From assembly GCF_014201615.1 (NCBI RefSeq), contig NZ_JACHEU010000002.1, positions 186,001 through 250,000 of the forward strand: a stretch of DNA of 64,000 bases, given 5' to 3'. The notes under the pieces were generated by a model, which had not been told where the DNA came from, did not search any database, and saw only the letters and a list, made by a program, of their open reading frames with translations. Below are positions 1-7,102 of the stretch, one piece after another (positions within the stretch are counted from its first letter, which is position 1; the number at the start of each line of letters is the position of its first letter). The DNA comes from Aquamicrobium lusatiense. GTDB lineage: Bacteria > Pseudomonadota > Alphaproteobacteria > Rhizobiales > Rhizobiaceae. The translations under genes were made by a program, and so were the position numbers.

Positions 1-357
1 ATCGGCAATATCTATTGGGGCCCGCTGGTCTCGCGCAAGCCGGCCGCCACCGAAGCGCAATTCCTGTTCGCCTCCTATGTCTTCGATGAACTCGGCTATC
101 GCCGCTATGAATGGAAGTGCAACAACGCCAACGAACCCTCGAAACGCGCCGCCGAACGTTTCGGCTTCACGTTCGAAGGCCTTTTTCGCCAGCACATGGT
201 GGTGAAGGGCGCAAATCGCGACACGGCGTGGTATTCGATCATCGACAAGGAGTGGCCGGCGCTGAAAAGCGCCTATATTTCCTGGCTGGACCCGTCCAAT
301 TTCGATTCGGACGGACAGCAGATCCGGCGGCTGGAGGAATTCCGCGCCGTCACCTGA
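1..357 (+). CDS. GNAT-family N-acetyltransferase, C-terminal part (cut by window edge)
   Basis: Frame 1 is open from the first base to the TGA at 355-357, giving 118 residues of a protein whose start lies outside the window. The visible part matches the C-terminal half of a RimJ/RimL-like GNAT acetyltransferase: the stretch YEWKCNNANEPSKRAAERFGF is the usual acetyl-CoA-binding end of that fold (an Asn followed by a Ser/Lys-containing helix), and the RQHMVVKGANRDTAWYSI segment is the typical last strands. Such enzymes transfer acetyl groups to N-terminal residues or small amines in the cytoplasm; the substrate cannot be read from this fragment. The next gene starts 20 bases downstream on the same strand, so the two may be cotranscribed. 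Confidence 0.85.
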   Translation: MGNIYWGPLVSRKPAATEAQFLFASYVFDELGYRRYEWKCNNANEPSKRAAERFGFTFEGLFRQHMVVKGANRDTAWYSIIDKEWPALKSAYISWLDPSNFDSDGQQIRRLEEFRAVT

Positions 358-376
358 GCCTCGAAAGGCGGCGAGC

Positions 377-1378
377 ATGGCTCATTCGCACAAGGCTGGC
401 GAAGCAGCGCACGGTCACGCGGCACATAATCATGCCGGCCATAACCATGCGCATGACCATGGCGGCGCCACCGACAAGCGCCGGGTGATGATCGCTGCCT
501 GCCTGACGGGCGGCTTCATGATCGCCGAGGCGCTGGGCGGCATCTTCACCAATTCGCTGGCGCTGCTTGCCGATGCCGGCCACATGCTCACCGACACGCT
601 GGCGCTCAGCCTGGCATGGTATGCGTTCCATCTGGCCGAACGTCCGGCCACGGCCCGCATGTCCTACGGTTTCGGACGGGTGAAGACGCTGGTTGCCTAT
701 ACCAACGGCATTGCCATCTTCGTCATTGCCATATGGATCGTCTATGAGGCGTGGCAGCGTTTTCAGGAGCCGCCGCAGGTGCTCGGCGCTCCGATGCTGG
801 TGGTCGCGACGCTCGGGCTGTTGGTCAATGTCGCGGGCTTCCTGATCCTGCATGGCGGCGACCGCGAAAGTCTCAACATGCGCGGCGCCATCCTTCATGT
901 GCTGGGCGACCTTTTGGGGTCGGTCGCCGCCATTGCCGCGGCGCTCATCATCATCGCCACCGGCTGGTACCCGATCGATCCGATCCTGTCGGTGCTGGTG
1001 GCTGTCATCATCCTGTCCACGGCCTGGCGGCTGATGCGCGAGGCTGCCCATCTCCTCCTGGAGGGCACGCCCGAAACGCTGGACCGCGACGCGGTCGCAG
1101 CCGATCTCACAGCCAATATCGCGGGCTTGCGCGACGTCCATCATGTGCACCTGTGGTCTCTCGACGGCTCGAAGCATATGGCCACGCTTCACGCCCGGCT
1201 GGACGAAGGAGCCGACGCCCATGAGACGGTCGCGGCTATCAAGCGAAGGCTGGCTTCAGATCATGGCGTAGACCATGCGACGGTCGAAACGGAACTCGGT
1301 TGCTGCGCAGACGGCCATGGCAACGAGGACGAACACCATGGTCATTCGCAGCACAACGTGGCAAAGCAGGGTTCATGA
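377..1378 (+). CDS. CDF-family cation efflux protein (CzcD/DmeF-like)
   Basis: This 333-residue protein is a cation diffusion facilitator, an inner-membrane proton-coupled exporter of divalent metals such as Zn, Co, Ni or Cd. The N-terminus (about residues 1-36) is a histidine-rich tail with repeated H-x-H pairs. Six hydrophobic segments follow. The metal-site motif LLADAGHMLTDTLAL (about residues 69-83) carries the H/D residues of TM2, and HVLGDLLGS in TM5 supplies the second H-x-x-x-D pair. The C-terminus has the cytoplasmic ferredoxin-like domain (VHHVHLWSLDGSKHMATLHA) and a second His-rich tail. The ATG at 377 is preceded by AAAGGCGG. Its neighbours are a small membrane protein and a convergent NicO permease, so the locus handles transition metals. 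Which metal is exported is not visible. Confidence 0.93.
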   Translation: MAHSHKAGEAAHGHAAHNHAGHNHAHDHGGATDKRRVMIAACLTGGFMIAEALGGIFTNSLALLADAGHMLTDTLALSLAWYAFHLAERPATARMSYGFGRVKTLVAYTNGIAIFVIAIWIVYEAWQRFQEPPQVLGAPMLVVATLGLLVNVAGFLILHGGDRESLNMRGAILHVLGDLLGSVAAIAAALIIIATGWYPIDPILSVLVAVIILSTAWRLMREAAHLLLEGTPETLDRDAVAADLTANIAGLRDVHHVHLWSLDGSKHMATLHARLDEGADAHETVAAIKRRLASDHGVDHATVETELGCCADGHGNEDEHHGHSQHNVAKQGS

Positions 1379-1427
1379 TGTTTGACATGGCTGGCTGGCG
1401 CCAGCCGCACGCCACCGAGGAACGACC

Positions 1428-1631
1428 ATGACCCGCGAAACCAGACAGACGGCGATCGCCACCTTCCTGATTCTGGCCGTGTTCGGGACATTCCTTTATT
1501 TCGTGCCGCAGATCATGATCGCGGTCGGCGCCATATCGCCGGTTCTGGGCGCCGTCGTCATCGGGCTCGTTCTGGTGGCTCCGTTCCTGTTTTTCTGGCT
1601 GCGTTCGCGCCGCCAGAACGGCAACAGTTGA
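1428..1631 (+). CDS. Small two-helix membrane protein, function unknown
   Basis: This 67-residue protein has two clear hydrophobic segments (about residues 9-26 and 30-56) with short charged ends (MTRETRQ at the front, RSRRQNGNS at the back). I do not recognise a family. It starts 49 bases after the CDF exporter on the same strand, with GAGGAACG just before the ATG, so it is probably translated and cotranscribed with the exporter. It ends only four bases before the convergent stop of the NicO gene. It may be an accessory or stress-related membrane peptide of the metal cassette, which is inference from position only. Confidence 0.6.
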   Translation: MTRETRQTAIATFLILAVFGTFLYFVPQIMIAVGAISPVLGAVVIGLVLVAPFLFFWLRSRRQNGNS

Positions 1632-1635
1632 GTCC

Positions 1636-2742
1636 TCAGACGCTGAGGCTGGCCGACAGAAGGGTCACGCCGACAAGGAAGATGAAGGCGGCGGCGCCGA
1701 TCTCGATCGTGGCATGAATGCGGTTGCCAAGCCTGCCGCCGCCGGCCAGCAGCACCGCCCAGTTCTTCGCCGTCACCGCCAGAACGGCCAGCGTCGAGAC
1801 GGTGATGGCGGTGCCCAGCGCCATCGCCAGAACCGACAGGATGCCCGCCATCCATAGCCCGTTCAGCAGGGCAAAGGACAGCACGATCAGCGCTCCCGAG
1901 CACGGCCTGAGGCCGACGGCCGCCATGGCCGACCATGCGGTGCGCCAGTCGAACCGGTCCGTCGACAGAAGCGCCGGGTCAACGGCATGCGAATGGCCGC
2001 AGCTCGAGCACACCATGCCATCTTCATGATGATGGGCATGATCGTGGTGATGATGCGCGTCGTCATGGGTATGGTGGCCGTGGCTGCAATGGCCGTCATG
2101 ATGGTGGTGATGCGCCTCATCATGGTCATCGTGATTGACGTGCGCTGCGCTGGCTGCTGAAAGGCTGTAGGCTGGGGCTACTCCCACCATCCGCCTCACG
2201 ACCGGCCCCGCCTTCTTCCACAGAAGCCAGGCGCCGAAGCCGGTAACGAAGACATAGCTCGCGATTTCAAGGAAATGCGCGGCATTGGTCATCGACACGG
2301 ACGTGCCGCGCAGCACGAAATAGGCAAGCAGCATGATCACGATGGCGGTTGCCGCCTGCAGGAATGCCGAGATGAAGGACAGCACCACGCCGCGGCGCAG
2401 TGCTATCTCGTTGGCCAGCATGTAGGAAGAAATCACCGCCTTGCCGTGGCCGGGTCCGGCCGCATGGAAAACGCCATAGGCGAAGGACAGGCCAACCAGC
2501 ATCCACACCTGCCCGCCATCGTCGCGCAGCGCCTTCATGGCTGATGACAGCGAGCGGTAGAACGCCTGCTGATGCTGGTTGATCCAGATCATCAGCCCCG
2601 AAAACATGCCGGTGGAGGGGATGACGGCTTCATTGGCGCCGATGCCGAGCGAGCTTTGCGCATGGGCATGGCCGGCGAAATGCGACAGGATATAGGCGAC
2701 CGCCAGCAGGGCGAACGTTGTGCGTATGAAGATCTTGTTCAA
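1636..2742 (-). CDS. NicO-family nickel/cobalt transporter with His-rich loop
   Basis: The protein (368 residues from the chosen TTG) has a signal-like first segment, then TM segments with the NicO/RcnA hallmark GVFHAAGPGHGKAVISSYML (H-x-x-G-P-x-H-G-K, about residues 94-113) and a late GLRPCSGALIVLSFAL segment. Between the two halves lies a very His/Asp-rich loop (about residues 200-250) with around thirty histidines and a CSSCGHSH motif. The family moves Ni or Co, as exporter (RcnA) or permease. An ATG at 2760 has no ribosome site; the TTG at 2742 has GAGGA seven bases upstream, starting in the stop codon of the DUF1007 gene, so translational coupling is likely. The pairing with a secreted DUF1007 protein is common in proteobacteria, but the direction of transport is not settled by sequence. 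Confidence 0.88.
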   Translation of the reverse strand: MNKIFIRTTFALLAVAYILSHFAGHAHAQSSLGIGANEAVIPSTGMFSGLMIWINQHQQAFYRSLSSAMKALRDDGGQVWMLVGLSFAYGVFHAAGPGHGKAVISSYMLANEIALRRGVVLSFISAFLQAATAIVIMLLAYFVLRGTSVSMTNAAHFLEIASYVFVTGFGAWLLWKKAGPVVRRMVGVAPAYSLSAASAAHVNHDDHDEAHHHHHDGHCSHGHHTHDDAHHHHDHAHHHEDGMVCSSCGHSHAVDPALLSTDRFDWRTAWSAMAAVGLRPCSGALIVLSFALLNGLWMAGILSVLAMALGTAITVSTLAVLAVTAKNWAVLLAGGGRLGNRIHATIEIGAAAFIFLVGVTLLSASLSV

Positions 2743-2752
2743 GGGACGGTCC

Positions 2753-3415
2753 TCACGCATGGCATTTGAGTTCGAGCTTGGTCGCGAAAATCTTGCTCAT
2801 GTCGGTGCCTGCCGGATCATTGAAGAATGCCTCGGTCAGGGTCTGCTGGTTTTCGGCCAGGGCGGCATCTGGATCGGGACGAATCACCGTGCGGACGCAG
2901 GAAGAAGGCAAGCCCTCCACCGCCATGTTGGCGTCTTCGGTGAAGTCGATGGCGGTATAGAAGGTGGGATCGTAGACGCCGAGACGGATGTCGCCTGCGA
3001 GCTGGATCGGCGTCTCGGGCTCGGATTCGAACAGGATGATGAGCTGGTTGTTCTCGAAATTGGCCATGATCGCGGCCGGCGGCTTCATCTTTACATCCTT
3101 GCCGTCCACGGTGACGAGCTGGAAATAGTTGAAGTCGGCCAGCGAGGCATGGATGGTGTTGGCCACCTCCTGCAGCTCGGCAGCGTCGAGCTTCAGGTCG
3201 GCATTGGCATCGAACTCCATCAGGACGGTGGAGGAAAACAGGTCGTCGAAGCGCCACAGATGGCGCAGCGCCTTCACCGTCTGGTGATCGGGACCAAGCA
3301 CCACGTCGAGCCGCGCTTCGGCGAACACATGCGGATGCACGCTTGCGGGAACCGTACATGCAAGCAGGGCGGCAATCGCGGCCCCCGCCTTCAGCACTGT
3401 GCGTTTGAAGGACAT
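2753..3415 (-). CDS. DUF1007 family secreted protein, partner of NicO transporter
   Basis: A 220-residue protein with an N-terminal signal peptide (KRTVLKAGAAIAALLACTVP, cleavage near ASVHPHVF). The mature start HPHVFAEARLDVV is the conserved N-terminus of DUF1007 proteins, whose exposed histidine at the mature end is thought to bind metal. The rest carries the usual acidic strand FEFDANADLKLDAAELQ-like segment and VTVDGKDVKM. I start it at the ATG at 3415 because translation from there gives a clean signal peptide; the frame is open 25 codons further upstream without signal-like sequence. It leads the operon with the NicO permease and overlaps its longest frame. The likely role is periplasmic metal delivery or sensing for the permease; that is inference from family context. 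Confidence 0.85.
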   Translation of the reverse strand: MSFKRTVLKAGAAIAALLACTVPASVHPHVFAEARLDVVLGPDHQTVKALRHLWRFDDLFSSTVLMEFDANADLKLDAAELQEVANTIHASLADFNYFQLVTVDGKDVKMKPPAAIMANFENNQLIILFESEPETPIQLAGDIRLGVYDPTFYTAIDFTEDANMAVEGLPSSCVRTVIRPDPDAALAENQQTLTEAFFNDPAGTDMSKIFATKLELKCHA

Positions 3416-3495
3416 ATGAAGGTTCGTGTTCCCTGTCTTGCTGCGTGCCCGAGGATTATCACAAAGCAGGCGAAAATGGGACAATCGCACGAAAC

Positions 3496-3513
3496 CATGA
3501 CAGATGTGTCATG
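3496..3513. promoter_or_regulatory. Inverted repeat CATGACA-N4-TGTCATG upstream of the DUF1007-NicO operon
   Basis: Perfect 7-base arms separated by GATG, lying about 80 bases upstream of the DUF1007 start and running over the stop codon of the LysR gene. The placement suits an operator of the metal operon, but it could also be chance or part of a weak LysR terminator. No matching regulator is identified. Confidence 0.3.
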
Positions 3514-4408
3514 GCGCTGCGCGGGTTTTGAACCAGTCGGCGAGATAATCCACGAAAACACGCACCTTGGCCGGCAGGTAGCGTCGGTGCGGGTAGACCG
3601 CGAAGATGCCGCCGCCTTCCAGGATCCGGTCTTCCAGAACCGGCACCAACCGGCCGGCGGCAACCTCCGGTTCGGCGATGAAATCCGGCAGACCGGCGAA
3701 GCCGAGGCCGGAAACGGCGGCAGCGCGCGCGGCGATCGGGCTGTTGACCTCGATGGGGCCGGCCACGGACACGCTGATCGTCTCGCCGCCCTCGCCCTTG
3801 AAGGGCCAGTTCGACAGCCACCTTCCGTTGGTGTCAACGATGCAGGGCATGCCGGCGAGGTCCTGCGGCCTGGCGGGCCTGCCATGCGCAGCCAGCAGCT
3901 CCGGCGAACCGCAGATCATCACCCTGAATGGCGCCAGCTTGCGGGCGATCAGCGACGAGCTCTCCAGCCGCGAGATGCGAATGGCGAGGTCGAAGCCCTC
4001 TTCGACCAGATCGACAAAGCGGTCGTCGAGCCTGATCTCCAGCACGATGTCGGGATGAGCCTTTGCAAAATCGACCAGTGACTGGCCAATGGGCGCGTCG
4101 GCAAGGGTACGCGGCGCCGACAGTTTGATTCGCCCGCGCACGTCGCCGGATGATTCGCGCACCGAATCAGCAAGGCTGTCGATCTCACGGACGATCTCGG
4201 AGGCGCGCCGGTAGTAGGTGTGGCCGGCCTCGGTGAGGGAGAACTGGCGCGTGGTGCGGTTGAGCAAAAGCGCGCCCAGCTCGTCCTCAAGTTCGCGCAC
4301 ATATTTGGAAAGCAGGGCCTTCGACCGCCCTATCTTGCGTGCGGCGGCCGAAAAACCCTCGGCCTCCACCACATCTATGAATGCGCGCATGCGTGTCAGC
4401 GTGTCCAT
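3509..4408 (-). CDS. LysR-family transcriptional regulator
   Basis: This 299-residue protein has the LysR layout: an N-terminal winged helix-turn-helix (MRAFIDVVEAEGFSAAARKI, then LLSKYVRELEDELGALLLNR, residues 7-55) and an effector-binding domain from about residue 90 (RIKLSAPRTLADAPIGQSLVDF) to the end. It belongs to the large DsdA/AaeR-like group acting on unknown ligands. LysR proteins usually control a divergent neighbour; here the divergent gene is the ornithine decarboxylase, 579 bases away with its own long leader, so a link is possible but not shown. The gene downstream on the same strand is the metal operon, with 93 bases between stop and start. The translation start ATG at 4408 fits the family length. 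Confidence 0.92.
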   Translation of the reverse strand: MDTLTRMRAFIDVVEAEGFSAAARKIGRSKALLSKYVRELEDELGALLLNRTTRQFSLTEAGHTYYRRASEIVREIDSLADSVRESSGDVRGRIKLSAPRTLADAPIGQSLVDFAKAHPDIVLEIRLDDRFVDLVEEGFDLAIRISRLESSSLIARKLAPFRVMICGSPELLAAHGRPARPQDLAGMPCIVDTNGRWLSNWPFKGEGGETISVSVAGPIEVNSPIAARAAAVSGLGFAGLPDFIAEPEVAAGRLVPVLEDRILEGGGIFAVYPHRRYLPAKVRVFVDYLADWFKTRAAP

Positions 4409-4549
4409 GAGGCTTCCTTCCGCCGGATAACAGGCGCAGCCATCGTCTCCAAAAGTGAAACGATGATGGCAGGATTGTTCGATGCCGGAATTTTTTCAAG
4501 GCACTCAAAGATTTGAGTTGATTGTGACATGCGCTGTTCCTATATCGCG

Positions 4550-4975
4550 CTTGCCCAAAGTCGCACGTGCCTGTGGGCGTCCCCCGGTTCCTCGAATGGC
4601 GAGGACAATCGGGACGGTACCCGGGAAATAACGAGCCCGGTCGATCAAGTGGCCAACCACGTGATCGAGGACGCCTTGAAGCAACGACGGTGCGGGCCTT
4701 TCTGGTGTCTGCCGATCGTCCATAGATCGGGGTTACTGAAGAGGCACACCTTCATTGCCGGCAGTGCGGTTGGGAATTCCCATCCAAGCCAAGGCAGACA
4801 AAGCGAGCCGAAGCCGGGCAAGGCTTCAGCTCACCGCCGCGGAAAGGCGTTTCGGGGTTCCGGTGTCTCCACCGGCCGGCTCCCCGCAAATTCTCTTCCG
4901 CCTTTGTCCACCGCGTTCATGCGAGGCTGCGCGCCCGCTCGACGCAGCCTTTGTGTGCGCCTTGTCCGGCGCGAT
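4550..4975 (+). ncRNA. Long structured leader, probable speF-type RNA of ornithine decarboxylase
   Basis: The 579 bases between the LysR gene and the decarboxylase have no convincing gene but many hairpins. Clear ones are GTCCC..GGTT.CCTCG (4579-4594) pairing with CGAGG..AATC.GGGAC (4600-4615), CCGGG (4621) with CCCGG (4636-4640), and GATCAAGTGG pairing with CCACGTGATC (4643-4666). A speF leader RNA is an established conserved element before ornithine decarboxylase genes of alphaproteobacteria, and gene, position and length agree here. The mechanism is thought to be control of decarboxylase expression by polyamine status. The boundaries are approximate and I judge it from context and foldability, not from a covariance search. 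Confidence 0.65.
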
Positions 4976-4987
4976 GGAGAAGACCCC

Positions 4988-6121
4988 ATGGCCACTCAGC
5001 GTATCCTCGATTTCCTCGCCACCCGCCGCCCGAGCGGTCCCTGCCTCGTCGTCGATCTCGACGTCGTGCAGGAGAACTATCGCGCGTTCGAGAAGGCGCT
5101 TCCGCAGTCGCGCATCTTCTATGCGGTGAAGGCTAACCCTGCGCCCGAGATCCTGCGCCTGCTCGCTTCGATGGGCTCGTCCTTCGACACCGCCTCGGTC
5201 GCCGAGATCGAGATGGCGCTCGATGCCGGTGCCACGCCCGACCGCATCAGCTTCGGCAACACCATCAAGAAGGAGCGCGACATTGCCCGCGCCCATGAGC
5301 TGGGCATCCAGCTCTATGCGGTGGATTGCGTCGAAGAGGTGGAGAAGATCGCGCGCGCCGCTCCCGGTGCCCGCGTGTTCTGCCGCGTGCTGACCGATGG
5401 CGAAGGCGCCGAATGGCCGCTGTCGCGAAAGTTCGGCTGCGCCCCGGCGATGGCCGTCGACGTGCTGCGCCATGCCGCGGCGCTCGGCCTCGACGCCTAT
5501 GGCGTGTCGTTCCATGTCGGCTCGCAGCAGACCGACCTCACCTCGTGGGACCGCGCGCTGGCTGACGCCGCCAATGTGTTCGGCAAGCTGGCGGCGGAAG
5601 GCATCGTGCTCAAGCTCGTCAACATGGGCGGCGGTTTCCCGACCCGTTACCTGACCGACGTTCCCGCCGCTCAGGCCTACGGACAAGCGATCTTCGATGC
5701 GCTGTCGAAGCATTTCGGCAACCGCATCCCCGAAACGATCATCGAGCCGGGCCGCGGCATGGTCGGCAATGCCGGCGTCATCAAGTCGGAAGTCGTCCTG
5801 ATCTCGAAGAAGGCCGACAACGACAATGTGCGCTGGGTCTATCTCGACATCGGCAAGTTCGGCGGTCTGGCAGAAACCATGGACGAGTCCATCCGCTACC
5901 CCATCGTCACCCCGCGTGACGGCGATGCGATGGAGCCGTGCGTACTGGCCGGCCCGACCTGCGATTCGGCCGACGTGATGTACGAGAAGAAGCCCTATCC
6001 CCTGCCCCTGTCGCTGACCATCGGCGACGAGGTGCTGATCGAGGGCACGGGCGCCTACACGACCACCTATTCGGCGGTCGCCTTCAACGGCTTCGAGCCC
6101 CTCCGATCCTACGTGATCTGA
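4988..6121 (+). CDS. odc2: Ornithine/lysine decarboxylase, alanine-racemase fold (type III PLP enzyme)
   Basis: The 377-residue enzyme decarboxylates ornithine (and possibly lysine) to putrescine (cadaverine) in the cytoplasm. It is of the eukaryote-like barrel type: PLP lysine in IFYAVKANPAPEILRLL (about residue 50), FHVGSQQ and VNMGGGFPTRY in the barrel, the phosphate-binding EPGRGMVGNAG, and the catalytic cysteine in LAGPTCDSADVMYEKK. The active site is formed at a dimer interface. The ATG at 4988 is seven bases after GGAGA; the frame is open far upstream but that part is the leader RNA. In rhizobia this gene is known as odc2, also followed by a GNAT gene. Homospermidine synthase at 14579 could use its product. 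Confidence 0.93.
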   Translation: MATQRILDFLATRRPSGPCLVVDLDVVQENYRAFEKALPQSRIFYAVKANPAPEILRLLASMGSSFDTASVAEIEMALDAGATPDRISFGNTIKKERDIARAHELGIQLYAVDCVEEVEKIARAAPGARVFCRVLTDGEGAEWPLSRKFGCAPAMAVDVLRHAAALGLDAYGVSFHVGSQQTDLTSWDRALADAANVFGKLAAEGIVLKLVNMGGGFPTRYLTDVPAAQAYGQAIFDALSKHFGNRIPETIIEPGRGMVGNAGVIKSEVVLISKKADNDNVRWVYLDIGKFGGLAETMDESIRYPIVTPRDGDAMEPCVLAGPTCDSADVMYEKKPYPLPLSLTIGDEVLIEGTGAYTTTYSAVAFNGFEPLRSYVI

Positions 6122-6219
6122 CGGGCTCCCGGCTCGTCAGATCATCCGTGCGCCGGTGAAATTGTCTCCGGCGCGCGGGCTCGCTCGTGGAAAAACTCCG
6201 CCTGTGAAGGATCGCGGAT

Positions 6220-6825
6220 ATGAACAGCCTCGCCATCGCCTCTGCTGATTTCAACATCTCGTTCGGAACTGCCGGTGCAGTTCAGGACATGCCGGCTTTC
6301 GCCATCGAAGCCGAACGTCCAGCCGACAAGGCTGCGCGCGAGGCTCTGCTCGACCGCGCCATGGGGCCGGGACGCAAGCGCAAGTCTTCCGAGGCGCTAC
6401 GCCGCGGACGCCTGCCGGCAGAGGGTCTTGCGCTCGTCGCCCGCTCGGCCGATGGCGCGGTTCTCGGAACCGTGCGCCTGTGGAATGTCACCCTCGGCGC
6501 CGGCGGCCGGCCGGCCCTGCTGCTTGGCCCGCTCGCGGTGGAACCGTCCGTGAAAAGCGCCGGCATCGGCTCCGCCCTCATGCGGCAGGCGATCGCCGAG
6601 GCGCGCGATCTCGGCCACGGCGCGATCCTGCTTGTCGGCGACGAGCCCTATTATGGCCGTTTCGGCTTTTCGGCCGAGCGCACCGGGGAACTGGCAATGC
6701 CCGGCCCCTATGAGCGTCACCGCCTGCTGGCGCTCGAACTGACGCAGGGCGCGCTGGATGGTGCCTGCGGCACCATCACCGCATCCGGCCGCCGGAAACG
6801 GAACGAACGCACACGCGCCGCTTGA
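6220..6825 (+). CDS. GNAT-family N-acetyltransferase next to the decarboxylase
   Basis: A 201-residue protein with the YhbS-like GNAT core: GTVRLWNVTLGAGGRPALLLGPLAVEPSVKSAGIGSALMRQ (about residues 86-126) contains the acetyl-CoA pyrophosphate loop Q/R-x-x-G-x-G/A in the form SAGIGSALM, followed by VGDEPYYGRFGFS, a motif of this subgroup. The N-terminal 40 residues are extra. It starts 98 bases after the decarboxylase on the same strand and ends just before a strong terminator, so the two genes probably form one unit. Acetylation of a polyamine or its precursor is an attractive guess from context, but the substrate is not known from sequence. Confidence 0.88.
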   Translation: MNSLAIASADFNISFGTAGAVQDMPAFAIEAERPADKAAREALLDRAMGPGRKRKSSEALRRGRLPAEGLALVARSADGAVLGTVRLWNVTLGAGGRPALLLGPLAVEPSVKSAGIGSALMRQAIAEARDLGHGAILLVGDEPYYGRFGFSAERTGELAMPGPYERHRLLALELTQGALDGACGTITASGRRKRNERTRAA

Positions 6826-6840
6826 TTTTCATATGAAAAA

Positions 6841-6870
6841 GGCCACCCCGTTCCGGGGTGGCCTTTTTTT
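6841..6870 (+). terminator. Strong intrinsic terminator
   Basis: A perfect 9-base stem GGCCACCCC/GGGGTGGCC with a 5-base loop is followed by seven T. It ends the decarboxylase-GNAT unit 15 bases after the GNAT stop. The A-run before the stem means it may also act on the opposite strand. Confidence 0.93.
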
Positions 6871-7102
6871 ATTGTCCTCGCGCCGATGTCTTTAAAGGCC
6901 GAACCCAACTCATCCGTCGGGAACTCAGTTCACCCGCATTTGCAGGGTGGCCTGCCTGTTTTGCAGTCCCAACCGTTCCCGGCCGCCAGAGCATTTTGCA
7001 GCCAGATTGAAACACCTTGCGGTGCATAAATGCAGCGAAAACAAAGAGATACAGCATTTCTGCGATTCAGAGAAAGGCAGAAATGCTTTATTGGCCGAAA
7101 CC

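Noticed and set aside
2720..4081. 453-residue open frame on the plus strand opposite DUF1007 and LysR
   Set aside because: Covers two real minus-strand genes and has no family resemblance or start signal.
4505..4723. 72-residue minus-strand frame in the decarboxylase leader
   Set aside because: Lies opposite the structured leader, no recognisable protein features.
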